Below, piece by piece: positions 1 to 6,817 of a stretch of DNA of 20,521 nt (the stretch's first letter is position 1; each line of letters begins with the position of its first letter). The DNA comes from CAYWTX01 sp964461295 (GTDB lineage Bacteria; Planctomycetota; Phycisphaerae; SM23-33): NCBI GenBank assembly GCA_964461295.1, contig CAYWTX010000458.1, positions 1 to 20,521 of the forward strand. Reading direction: 5' to 3'. The notes below the pieces were generated by a model. It did no database searches. It was not told the DNA's origin and saw only the letters and a program-made list of their open reading frames with translations. Made by a program: the position numbers and the translations under genes.

Positions 1-228
1 CAGCGCGCCGAGGACGACCAGGCCGATGAGGATGGTCAACACGGCGCCCCAGGAACTGGTGACCAGACCGACCCAGCTTTCCGGGCGGTCCTGGCGCCGC
101 CGGCGCAGCCAGCGGACCAGGCTGCCGAGGATGACGGCCGCGACGAGCATCACCAGCGCGGCCAGTGCGGCGGTGGCGATGGGCTTGGAGTGCAGGCGCG
201 AGAGGAGACTGCTCAGGTAGGAGAACAT
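1..228 (-). CDS. Membrane protein, N-terminal part, possibly mechanosensitive (MscS-like) channel
   Basis: The reverse strand reads from an ATG at 228 to the window edge without a stop, giving 76 residues; the rest lies outside the window. The start follows a GGAAGG-like ribosome binding site about 8 bases upstream. Two hydrophobic segments are visible, at about residues 16-38 (Ala/Val/Leu rich) and 57-76. They are separated by an Arg-rich loop (RWLRRRRQDRP). A hydrophobic helix, basic loop and second hydrophobic helix resemble the membrane region that precedes the pore helix in small MscS proteins, but the diagnostic pore and beta domain are not present here. I infer an inner-membrane protein; the MscS label is tentative. 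Confidence 0.45.
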   Translation of the reverse strand, partial: MFSYLSSLLSRLHSKPIATAALAALVMLVAAVILGSLVRWLRRRRQDRPESWVGLVTSSWGAVLTILIGLVVLGAL

Positions 229-337
229 TGCGGTGGCCTTCCGTGACCGTTCCCAGATGCGGTGACGGGAACATTGTGCGCCGCGATTGCGGGAACGCAA
301 GGGAAAAGTCTTGAACCGGGATACCTAATGGAATTCC

Positions 338-508
338 TCCAAGAGCCGCCACCGGGCTTCAGGTGGGTGTATTGTAGGTTCTTCAGGCATCACCGCACAA
401 GGCAGCTCGTTTTTCCGAAGCGAGCGCGGTTCTTCCGCTTCCTGGTGCGGATCTGAGAACCGATCTTGGCCCCGCAGCGCAGGTGCCTGCGCTGCGGGGC
501 TCTTGTTT
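338..508 (+). ncRNA. Candidate structured RNA in the 229-589 intergenic region
   Basis: This non-coding stretch contains consecutive plus-strand hairpins. GCTCG (405-409) pairs with CGAGC (421-425), extendable to about 8 bp. CGGTTCT (427-433) pairs with AGAACCG (456-462), enclosing an inner CCGC/GCGG stem (435-438/447-450). CCAAGA (338-343) could pair with TCTTGG (464-469) to close the domain. A 15-bp terminator-like palindrome follows at 469-500. No known RNA family was recognised: I looked for SRP RNA, tmRNA and common riboswitch signatures without success. It may be an independent small RNA or a leader element. It lies upstream of the promoter proposed for the next gene, which favours an independent transcript. 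The 5' end is a guess. Confidence 0.35.
469..508 (+). terminator. Intrinsic terminator-like hairpin
   Basis: A perfect 15-bp inverted repeat (469-483 with 486-500, GC-rich) is followed by TCTTGTTT on the plus strand, the layout of a rho-independent terminator. The reverse strand has no T-run, so the direction is plus. No protein gene lies upstream on this strand, which is why a transcribed RNA is suspected. Confidence 0.5.
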
Positions 509-519
509 CCCCATTCTCG

Positions 520-547
520 TTGCTCCTGCGTGCGGAGCGGGTACGCT
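520..547 (+). promoter_or_regulatory. Possible sigma70-type promoter for the cyclase-family gene
   Basis: TTGCTC (520-525), a 16-bp spacer and TACGCT (542-547) resemble -35/-10 boxes. The expected transcript start is near 554, about 36 bases before the ATG at 590. The -10 is imperfect. The 16-bp spacing matches two better promoters at 12827-12854 and 16550-16577. Confidence 0.3.
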
Positions 548-589
548 ATTGCCCGAGCGCGGAGCGGTGCGCCGCGACGGAGAACCCGC

Positions 590-1216
590 ATGATTCACGA
601 CATCAGCGTACGGATGACCGACCAGGCGCCGCCGTATCCGGGCGATCCGCCGTTTGAGTGCAGGTTCGTCCGCACCATCGCCGGCGGGGGCGGGTGCAAC
701 CTGTCCACGCTGGCGACGTCGCTGCACCGCGGCACGCACCTGGACGCGCCGCTGCATTTCGTCCACGGCGGCAAGGCCATGGACGCCTTCCCCCTCAGCC
801 GCTTCATCGTGCCCGCCGTCGTCGTCGACGTGCCGCCCGCCGCCGCCGTGCAGGCCGAGCACCTGGACGGCGCAGCCATCGCCCCCGGCGACGCGGTGTT
901 GCTCCGCACCGAGAACTCGCGCCGCGGCTGGGCCTCGGCCGGGGTGTTCCGCGAGGACTACGTGGCCGTGAGCGCCTCGGCCGCGAAGCGGCTCGTCGAG
1001 CTCCAGGCGAGCCTGGTGGGCATCGATTACCCGACGGTGGAGCGGCGCGGCGCCGTCGGCCATCCGGCGCACACGATCCTGCTCGGCGCGGAGATCATCC
1101 TCCTCGAGGGCGTCAACCTGGCGGGCGTGAAGCCTGGGCGCTACACGCTGCACTGCCCGCCGCTGGCGATGGGACCCGTGGAGGCGTCGCCCGTGCGGGC
1201 GGTGCTGATCGAGTAA
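590..1216 (+). CDS. Cyclase-family metal-dependent hydrolase (kynurenine formamidase-like)
   Basis: The 208-residue protein carries HRGTHLDAPLHF, the HxGTHxDxPxH metal-binding motif of the cyclase family (PF04199), whose members include kynurenine formamidase and other cytoplasmic amide or ester hydrolases. The opening IHDIS...PPYPGDP also fits the family, which often begins with a D(I/L)S...PxYPGDP segment. A later GIDYPTVE segment matches the conserved region that carries catalytic residues. Length is typical. The ATG at 590 was chosen over an upstream in-frame start at 503, because GGAG sits about 7 bases before it and the family's N-terminus begins here. No tryptophan-catabolism genes are nearby, so the substrate is unknown and the formamidase name should not be taken literally. 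Confidence 0.85.
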   Translation: MIHDISVRMTDQAPPYPGDPPFECRFVRTIAGGGGCNLSTLATSLHRGTHLDAPLHFVHGGKAMDAFPLSRFIVPAVVVDVPPAAAVQAEHLDGAAIAPGDAVLLRTENSRRGWASAGVFREDYVAVSASAAKRLVELQASLVGIDYPTVERRGAVGHPAHTILLGAEIILLEGVNLAGVKPGRYTLHCPPLAMGPVEASPVRAVLIE

Positions 1217-1229
1217 CGCGGGCATTCCT

Positions 1230-1564
1230 GGACACTGTAGCACCGTTACCGGGGTTCTGGGGGTTCGGTTGTCGGCCGAAACGCGGCAAACAAAGAAGGG
1301 CATTGCTTTGCCCACTTGCCCGGCGCGGTGGTGTCTGCTCTTCAGCCTGAAAGGCTGAGAGACGACAGCCCAGGGCAACGCCCTGGGAATGGATGCCCCC
1401 AAGCGGCAAGCCCTGAAAGGGCGCAAGAACTCCCCGCCGCCAACGGTTTCTTTCGCCCTTTCAGGGCTTCGCCATCTTCGGATGCGGGTTCCCAGGGCGT
1501 TGCCCTGGGCTGTCGTCTGTCAGCCCTTCAGGCTGAAGATGCCGGTAACCGTGCTACAGTGTCC
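1230..1564. mobile_element. MITE-like 335-bp palindromic element with terminal inverted repeats
   Basis: The ends are 23-bp inverted repeats with one mismatch (1230-1252, beginning GGACACTGTAGCACC, and 1542-1564). ATTCCT occurs immediately outside both ends (1224-1229 and 1565-1570), an apparent 6-bp target-site duplication. Inside is a nested pair of 50-base arms (1340-1389 and 1489-1538) that are almost perfect reverse complements, and an inner pair (1406-1429 and 1448-1472) built on AAGCCCTGAAAGGGC. Only 1253-1339 and the centre lack a partner. No transposase is encoded, so it would be non-autonomous. The inner arms recur as a partial copy near 20233-20404. Confidence 0.7.
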
Positions 1565-1570
1565 ATTCCT

Positions 1571-1636
1571 GGCGTGATTCACGAAGTGCCGCTGCCGGGT
1601 GGCACAACTCGCCAGAGTTGCGCCACCCGGACCTGA
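1571..1636 (-). repeat. REP-like palindromic repeat (second family), copy 1
   Basis: A 15-bp hairpin with one mismatch (1595-1609 with 1616-1630, built on CCGGGTGGC and GCCACCCGG) is flanked by a CGAAGTGCCGCTG segment. Read on the reverse strand it aligns well with 12886-12985, which has the same AGGTCCGGGTGGCGCAACT start and a CGGCACTTC end. Two copies in opposite orientation support a dispersed repeat family. Confidence 0.6.
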
Positions 1637-1684
1637 ACCATGCCGCATTCCCGCCCGGCGCATCGGCGCGGTGCATCGGCGCGG

Positions 1685-1713
1685 TGGAACGACTCCTGGC
1701 GCCGGGGTACACT
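1685..1713 (+). promoter_or_regulatory. Weak candidate promoter for lpxK
   Basis: TGGAAC (1685-1690), a 17-bp spacer and TACACT (1708-1713) resemble a sigma70 promoter. The transcript would start near 1720, almost at the ATG (1723), implying a nearly leaderless message, and no clear Shine-Dalgarno sequence is visible. Boxes are imperfect. Confidence 0.25.
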
Positions 1714-1722
1714 CTTGCGGGC

Positions 1723-2781
1723 ATGGACCAGCAGACGGCCAGGGACATCTTGAGCGGGCGGCGGGGGGGCGTGGGCGCCGCGGCGCTGCGGGCCGCTTTG
1801 CGGGGGGCAAGCTGGCCGTACGCGGGCGCGATGCGCCTGCGGCGATGGGCGTACCGCCGCGGCGTTCTCGGCTCGCAATCCGCCGCCGTGCCGATCATCA
1901 GCGTGGGCAACCTCACCGTGGGCGGCACGGGCAAGACCCCCATGGTCGCGTGGATCGTCGCCCGCCTCCAGGAGGCGGGCAAGTCTCCCGCAATCCTGAT
2001 TCGCGGCTATCGAGCGACCCCAAGCCCAGGGACGGGAGTCCCCGGGACTCCCGTCTCCGACGAAGCGGAATTGCTCCGCTCGCTTACCGGCGTGCCGGTC
2101 CTCGCCAATCCCGACCGCATCCGCGGCGCCGCATCCGCCGCCCGGGCCGGGGCGAATGTCCTCGTGATGGACGACGGCTTCCAGCACCGCCGCCTGCGGC
2201 GCGACCTCGACATCGTGCTGATCGACGCGGTGCAGCCGCTGGGCTACGGGCACTGCCTGCCCCGCGGCCTGCTGCGCGAGCCGACCTCCGCCCTGCGCGA
2301 CGCCGACGTCATCGTCATCACGCACGCCGATGAAGTGCCGGCCGGCGATCTGCAATTGTTGCGCGACCGCCTCCGGCGGCTCGCGCCGCGGGCCATCTTC
2401 GCCGCGGCGGCGCATGTTCCCGCGGCCCTCATCGACGACGCCGGCGCCCGCCGGGGGCTGGATGCCCTGGCCGGCAGGGGCGTGTACGCCTTCTGCGGGC
2501 TGGGCGCGCCGGAGCACTTCCGCGCAACGCTGGATCGCCTGGGGCTGAACGTCCGCGGCTTCCGCACCTTGGACGACCACGCCGCGTACACGCCTGCGCT
2601 GCTGGCCGAGTTCGCGGCCGAAGCCGCTCGCGCCGGCGCCGAGGTGTTGCTTACCACGCAGAAGGACCACGTCAAGCTGTCGTGGCTGGCCTCGTGCCCG
2701 ATGCCCCTCTGGCAGCTTGCCGTGCAGGTCGCCGTCACGCAGGGCGAGCAGGAACTGGCCGAGAGGGTTCTCCGCGTCTGA
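1723..2781 (+). CDS. lpxK: Tetraacyldisaccharide 4'-kinase (lipid A biosynthesis)
   Basis: LpxK phosphorylates the 4' position of the lipid A disaccharide precursor at the inner face of the cytoplasmic membrane. The 352-residue protein has the family's distinctive P-loop GNLTVGGTGKTP (residues 62-73) after an N-terminal stretch rich in Arg and hydrophobic residues, then the DDGFQHRRLRRDLDIVLID block and a later LLTTQKDHVKL segment, all standard LpxK features. Length is normal for the family. The ATG at 1723 places the N-terminus where the family starts; the upstream in-frame ATG at 1618 lies in repeat DNA. The region after RGY, usually GGR plus a linker, is shortened and contains an in-frame DNA palindrome (2031-2055). 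The presence of lpxK implies a lipid A-type outer membrane. Confidence 0.93.
   Translation: MDQQTARDILSGRRGGVGAAALRAALRGASWPYAGAMRLRRWAYRRGVLGSQSAAVPIISVGNLTVGGTGKTPMVAWIVARLQEAGKSPAILIRGYRATPSPGTGVPGTPVSDEAELLRSLTGVPVLANPDRIRGAASAARAGANVLVMDDGFQHRRLRRDLDIVLIDAVQPLGYGHCLPRGLLREPTSALRDADVIVITHADEVPAGDLQLLRDRLRRLAPRAIFAAAAHVPAALIDDAGARRGLDALAGRGVYAFCGLGAPEHFRATLDRLGLNVRGFRTLDDHAAYTPALLAEFAAEAARAGAEVLLTTQKDHVKLSWLASCPMPLWQLAVQVAVTQGEQELAERVLRV
2031..2055. repeat. Perfect 12-bp palindrome inside lpxK
   Basis: GACGGGAGTCCC (2031-2042) and GGGACTCCCGTC (2044-2055) are exact reverse complements around a single C. The palindrome is translated as part of a GTGVPGTPVSDE stretch in LpxK, between the RGY motif and the SDE motif, where the family normally has a longer GGR-containing linker. 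Confidence 0.7.
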
Positions 2782-2943
2782 CGATCACCGCCAGAAGGCA
2801 GGCCGTTGGCGAGCGGCGCCTCTTCCCGCATCGCTTCCGGCCTGGCCGCAAGCGGCGATGCGGGCGCACCCGGTAACCAGGCAGCCGAGCAACCAGGTAA
2901 CCCGACAACCGCCCACCACCCACGACACCCACCCACGATCCCC

Positions 2944-2972
2944 TTGGCTCCCGGGCTTCGGGCGGGTATGAT
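2944..2972 (+). promoter_or_regulatory. Sigma70-type promoter for rpsA
   Basis: TTGGCT (2944-2949), an exact 17-bp spacer and TATGAT (2967-2972) form a good housekeeping promoter. Transcription would start near 2979, about 43 bases before the ATG at 3022. Confidence 0.55.
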
Positions 2973-3021
2973 GCTGTCTTCTCTGCCCAGCGTTGGGCCG
3001 CCCCCATAGGTTGAGAAAACG

Positions 3022-4554
3022 ATGAGCATCCGAAAAACCGACAGAGAGAACATCCATCGCGCCGGCGGGCTGGACCCCGGCCTCCAGGCCGAAATCGACG
3101 ACGCCCTCGGCGAGATGAGCATCGATCAACTCCTGGAGAAGGAAGAGGCCGTCGAGCGCCCGCCTGTCACCGTGACTCCGGGCCCGCGTCGTCCCGGGCG
3201 GGCGCGCGACGACATGGAGACGCGCCTGGGCCGCGTGATCGCCATCCAGCGCGACGACATCTTTGTCGACTTCGGCGGCGGGCGCGAGCAGGGCGTCCTG
3301 CCCGTCAAACAGTTCAGCGAGGAGGAGGGATTGCCCGAGATCGGCCAGGCCATCGAGGTCAGGGTCGCCGGGTTCGACCAGGCCGAGGGCCTGCTCCTGC
3401 TGTCGCGCAAGGGATCGGTCCTGGCGGCCGACTGGGACTCGCTGGAGAAAGGACAGGTCGTCGAGGCCCGCGTGACGGGCTCGAACACCGGCGGGCTGGA
3501 GGTGAAGATCGGCGGCGGGCGCGGGTTCATGCCCATCAGCATGATCGAGATGCACCGCATCGAGGACCTCAGCCCGTACGTCAACCGCACGCTCACCTGC
3601 GAGATCGTCGAGATCGACCACTCCCGCGGCGGCAACGTCGTCGTCTCGCGCCGCGCCGTGCTGGAAAAACAGGCCGAGGAAATCCGCGAGCAGATGCTGG
3701 CCTCCATGGCCGAGGGCAAGGTCGTCAAGGGCGTGGTGCGCAGCATCATGCCCTATGGCGCGTTCGTCGACATCGGCGGCATCGACGGCCTGCTGCACGT
3801 GGGCGACATGGCCTGGCGGCGTGTGGCCGACCCGCACGAGATCGTCAAGGAAGGCCAGGAAGTCGAAGTCAAGATCCTCAAGATGGACAAGGAGTCCCGG
3901 CGGATCAGCCTGGGGCTCAAGCAGGTCCTGCCCGACCCGTGGGAAGGCGCCGCCGTCCGCTGGCCGGCCGACAGCGTCGTCACCGGGCGCGTGACTCGCC
4001 TGGCCGACTTCGGCGCGTTCGTCGAGTTGTCCGAGGGCGTCGAAGGCCTGGTGCCGATGGGCGAGATGTGTTTCGAGCGGCGGGTGAAGACCGCCGGCGA
4101 GGTCGTGAAGGAAGGCGACGTCATCAACGTCCGCGTGCTGAGCGTGGATCCGGACAAGAAGCGGATCAGCCTGTCGATCAAGCGCGTCGGCGAGGACCCG
4201 TGGACCGGCGCGTCGGTCCGCTGGCCGGTCGGGTCGGTGGTGACCGGCGTGGTGAAGCACATCGAGGCGTTCGGGGCGTTCGTCGAACTGACCGGCGGCG
4301 TGGAAGGTCTCGTCCACATCAGCGAACTGGGCGAGGGCCGCGTCCGCACCGTCGCCGACGCCGTCAAGGAAGGCCAGACCGTGCAGGCCAAGGTGCTCGG
4401 CGTGGACGAGGAGCGCAAGCGGATCAGCTTGTCGATCAAGCAGCTCGCCAGCGTGGCCGAGTACACCGGCGCCGCCGTCGGCGCCGAGGAAGCCCCCGCC
4501 GCCGACAAACCCGCCAAGAAGCGCAAGAAGCCCCTCAAGGGCGGGCTGGACTAG
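3022..4554 (+). CDS. rpsA: 30S ribosomal protein S1 / multi-S1-domain RNA-binding protein
   Basis: The 510-residue protein holds five S1 (OB-fold) RNA-binding domains at roughly 66-130, 142-212, 236-302, 318-388 and 408-478. The last three carry the textbook pattern GxVxxxxxFGAFVEL..GVEGLVHxSE...V..G..V..KVL.VD...KRISLSIK. Domains 1 and 2 are more divergent, as in bacterial S1, where they anchor the protein to the ribosome. An acidic N-terminal stretch precedes the domains and a Lys-rich tail (about 497-506) ends the protein. S1 helps load mRNA with weak Shine-Dalgarno sequences on the 30S subunit. The start is supported by an upstream promoter with a short leader. The gene stands alone; a restriction-modification pair follows after 77 bp. 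Confidence 0.88.
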   Translation: MSIRKTDRENIHRAGGLDPGLQAEIDDALGEMSIDQLLEKEEAVERPPVTVTPGPRRPGRARDDMETRLGRVIAIQRDDIFVDFGGGREQGVLPVKQFSEEEGLPEIGQAIEVRVAGFDQAEGLLLLSRKGSVLAADWDSLEKGQVVEARVTGSNTGGLEVKIGGGRGFMPISMIEMHRIEDLSPYVNRTLTCEIVEIDHSRGGNVVVSRRAVLEKQAEEIREQMLASMAEGKVVKGVVRSIMPYGAFVDIGGIDGLLHVGDMAWRRVADPHEIVKEGQEVEVKILKMDKESRRISLGLKQVLPDPWEGAAVRWPADSVVTGRVTRLADFGAFVELSEGVEGLVPMGEMCFERRVKTAGEVVKEGDVINVRVLSVDPDKKRISLSIKRVGEDPWTGASVRWPVGSVVTGVVKHIEAFGAFVELTGGVEGLVHISELGEGRVRTVADAVKEGQTVQAKVLGVDEERKRISLSIKQLASVAEYTGAAVGAEEAPAADKPAKKRKKPLKGGLD

Positions 4555-4631
4555 GTGGATCGACAGAGGGAATGGACGAACTGTCTGCCCGAGCTATCCT
4601 CTAAGCGAAATCAACGGACTGGAGCCTCTGC

Positions 4632-5624
4632 ATGTTGGCACTCGGTTGCCCAAGCGGCAGGACCGAATGGGTTCATGGACTGAACTTGCCCCGTTCGCCG
4701 TTCTACACGACGGACAACGGGGCCGCCTACCTCGTCGATTCGCTTCCGGTGCTCCGGGGGATGCCGCCCGAAAGCGTGGACCTCGTCTTGACGAGCCCGC
4801 CGTTCGCGTTGACCCGAAAGAAGGAATACGGCAACGAACCGATAGAACGCTACCTGGAGTGGTTCCTGCCGTTCTGTCACGAGATCAAGCGAGTTCTGAA
4901 ACCCGCGGGCAGCTTCGTACTCGACATCGGGGGAGCCTGGATTCCCGGCGCGCCGGTCCGAAGCGTCTATCACTTTGAGGTCGCGGTGGCCCTGTCCAAG
5001 ATGTTCCACCTCGCCCAGGACTTCTATTGGTACAACCCCTCCAAACTTCCCACGCCGGCAGAGTGGGTTACGGTACGCCGAATCCGTGTCAAGGATGCAG
5101 TCAACACGGTATGGTGGTTCGGGAAGAACGAGTTTCCCGAGGCGGACAATCGCCGAGTTCTTCGCCCGTACAGCGAAAGCATGAGGGAACTCCTTCGCAA
5201 CGGCTATCAGGCCAAGAGACGGCCAAGCGGGCACGACATCTCAGACAAGTTTGACAGGGACAATGGCGGGGCCATACCCCCCAACCTCCTTGAGATTGCG
5301 AACACCGAGTCGAATAGCCTTTACCTTCGCTTGTGTCGGGAACATGGAATCAGAGCCCATCCCGCTCGGTTCCCCGCCAAACTTGTGGAATTCTTCTTCG
5401 ACCTGCTCCTGGATCCCACGTCACGGGACGCGCTGGTTCTCGATCCATTTGCCGGAAGCAACGTCACGGGGTCGGTGGCCGAGAGTCGAGGAGTCAAGTG
5501 GATCGCATTTGAGAGGGAAACCGAGTATCTACGGGGGTCGATGCTGAGGTTCCTCGATGGGCCGCTGTTCAACAGGCCCGCCATCGACGCGATCATTGGC
5601 AGGCGAACCAGGGAACACGTGTAA
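4632..5624 (+). CDS. DNA (cytosine-N4) methyltransferase, M.PvuII-like
   Basis: The 330-residue protein has the beta-class motif order: catalytic motif IV TSPPF (residues 54-58) comes first and the SAM-binding motif DPFAGSN (271-277) comes late. The S-P-P-[YF] form is typical of N4-cytosine enzymes. From memory, several blocks match M.PvuII (CAGCTG, 336 residues) closely: TSPPFAL.RKKEYGN, FYW.NPSKLP.P.EWV, IRVKDAVNTVWWF, RPSGHDI, DNGG.IPPNLL.I.N.ESN and HPARFPAKL.EFF. It should protect host DNA from the HNH nuclease that starts 11 bp downstream. GC, judged by counting sample lines, is about 53-62%, against about 65-75% in rpsA, which suggests acquisition. No PvuII-style controller (C) protein gene is visible. 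The specificity CAGCTG is inferred, with support from absence of that site in the window. Confidence 0.9.
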   Translation: MLALGCPSGRTEWVHGLNLPRSPFYTTDNGAAYLVDSLPVLRGMPPESVDLVLTSPPFALTRKKEYGNEPIERYLEWFLPFCHEIKRVLKPAGSFVLDIGGAWIPGAPVRSVYHFEVAVALSKMFHLAQDFYWYNPSKLPTPAEWVTVRRIRVKDAVNTVWWFGKNEFPEADNRRVLRPYSESMRELLRNGYQAKRRPSGHDISDKFDRDNGGAIPPNLLEIANTESNSLYLRLCREHGIRAHPARFPAKLVEFFFDLLLDPTSRDALVLDPFAGSNVTGSVAESRGVKWIAFERETEYLRGSMLRFLDGPLFNRPAIDAIIGRRTREHV

Positions 5625-5635
5625 GGAAAGAGCCC

Positions 5636-6679
5636 ATGTCGGGGCAGGCATTTGCCGAGTTGGCCGGGCGCTTCGTGGGCGACCTGGAGAAGGCGGGAGC
5701 CAACGTGTTGATTTTCGGCGACCTGCGAACCAGGCCGTTGCGTTGCCGCGTCACTCTCGGTCCGCTCTCGGCTCCGTTGGAGGTGTACCTCTGGACGATC
5801 ACTCCGGGAGGGAAGGGGCGGGGTCGTCCCGACGAACGCCGGATCCAGATGACCGGAGTAACCACGATCCCGCTTCGGGCCTCAGTGCGAGTACTCTTGG
5901 GTGGGTGGAGCGAGGAAGTCGGCGTCTATGCCTTCTGGGACGCGCGAAGGCATCAGGGCTTCTCCGCGGGTTCGCCGAGCCTCCAGATTGGGAAGGCAGC
6001 TCTTGAGATGGGCTACCATCAAGGGTTCGGGACGGAGGTCCGCCGGGTGCGAGAGGGTGAGGAAATCGCCATAGCCGTTCAAGCGGACTATCTGACTTGG
6101 TATCTGGAGGAATGGGAACGTCTGTACGAATGCAGTGCGGACATTCAGGCGGCCCCCGAGTTGATCGACACCAGCGTCGAGGAGAAACGCCATTTCGTGG
6201 ACTCGGGACACGATGACCGGGAGCGGTCACGTCGGCATAAGGTCATTACCATCGTCGAGAACTTCCGTGACGCGAGGTTCCGGCCGATCGTCCTGCGGGC
6301 TTACGGATACAGATGCTGTGTCACAGGCACGGCGCTGCGCCTGGTGGACGCCGCTCACATCATACCCGCAAGCGATCCCACGAGTTCGGACGAGGTCTGG
6401 AACGGCATGGCGATGGCTGTCCATGTTCACCGCGCCTACGACAACGGGCTACTGGGGATCCTGCCTGCCGGCAGAATCGCCCTCAATCCGCATGCCGTGT
6501 TCGGCCTCAAACAGCACCGCTTGGCGGCAGGTCTGGATGAGTTGTCGCGAGTTCTGCCCCCGAGGATCCGATTTCCAGGCTCTCCAGAGCTGTATCCACG
6601 CGATGATGCTCTCCTCAAAGGGCTTGCCGCCCGAGGGTGGACGGAAGACGAGATTGAGGCCGCCTTACGTTCGGCGTGA
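5636..6679 (+). CDS. HNH restriction endonuclease, partner of the PvuII-like methylase
   Basis: The 347-residue protein ends with an HNH_2-type nuclease domain (about residues 205-290): YGYRCCVTG, then VDAAHIIP with His241, then NGMAMAVHVHRAYDNGLLGI with Asn256 and His265 as the likely remaining core residues. The N-terminal 190 residues form a separate domain (FGDLRTRPLRCRV..., YLWTITPGGKGRGRPDERRIQ...) that is probably involved in DNA recognition; similar N-termini occur in predicted HNH restriction enzymes of the COG3440 type. The ATG at 5636 follows an AAGGAAAG ribosome binding site. The 11-bp spacing from the methylase indicates co-transcription. PvuII itself uses an unrelated PD-(D/E)XK nuclease of about 157 residues, so this is a different pairing. 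Target site not provable from sequence. Confidence 0.85.
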   Translation: MSGQAFAELAGRFVGDLEKAGANVLIFGDLRTRPLRCRVTLGPLSAPLEVYLWTITPGGKGRGRPDERRIQMTGVTTIPLRASVRVLLGGWSEEVGVYAFWDARRHQGFSAGSPSLQIGKAALEMGYHQGFGTEVRRVREGEEIAIAVQADYLTWYLEEWERLYECSADIQAAPELIDTSVEEKRHFVDSGHDDRERSRRHKVITIVENFRDARFRPIVLRAYGYRCCVTGTALRLVDAAHIIPASDPTSSDEVWNGMAMAVHVHRAYDNGLLGILPAGRIALNPHAVFGLKQHRLAAGLDELSRVLPPRIRFPGSPELYPRDDALLKGLAARGWTEDEIEAALRSA

Positions 6680-6763
6680 GGAAGGCCCCGCATGTCCGCC
6701 AACGGCGTCCCGCCAGGCTCAGCAAGTGGGGCCAGGTGAGCGGGACACAACAGGAGGTCACCC

Positions 6764-6817
6764 ATGGAGAATGACGACCTCGAATCCGCGAGAAGAGGAA
6801 GAGAACTGAGCCTATGA
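6764..6817 (+). CDS. 17-residue ORF translationally coupled to the epimerase gene
   Basis: An AGGAGG Shine-Dalgarno sequence (6752-6757) lies six bases before ATG 6764, the strongest ribosome binding site in this part of the window. The ORF encodes MENDDLESARRGRELSL and its TGA (6815-6817) overlaps the epimerase ATG (6814-6816) as ATGA. This is the arrangement of a coupling leader ORF. It may be functional, or the remnant of a gene truncated when the restriction-modification cassette arrived. No function can be assigned. Confidence 0.45.
   Translation: MENDDLESARRGRELSL

Noticed and set aside
383..1426. Long reverse-strand open frame opposite the cyclase-family gene
   Set aside because: It is an Arg/His/Ala-rich shadow with no recognisable motif, and the plus strand encodes a clear family protein.
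2872..2902. GGTAACC direct repeats upstream of rpsA
   Set aside because: Two short copies in a 30-bp stretch are too little to call an element; no recurrence noticed elsewhere.
2785..4317. 510-codon reverse-strand open frame opposite rpsA
   Set aside because: Composition (DLDDLA, HADG-type strings) is that of an antisense shadow of the S1 repeats.
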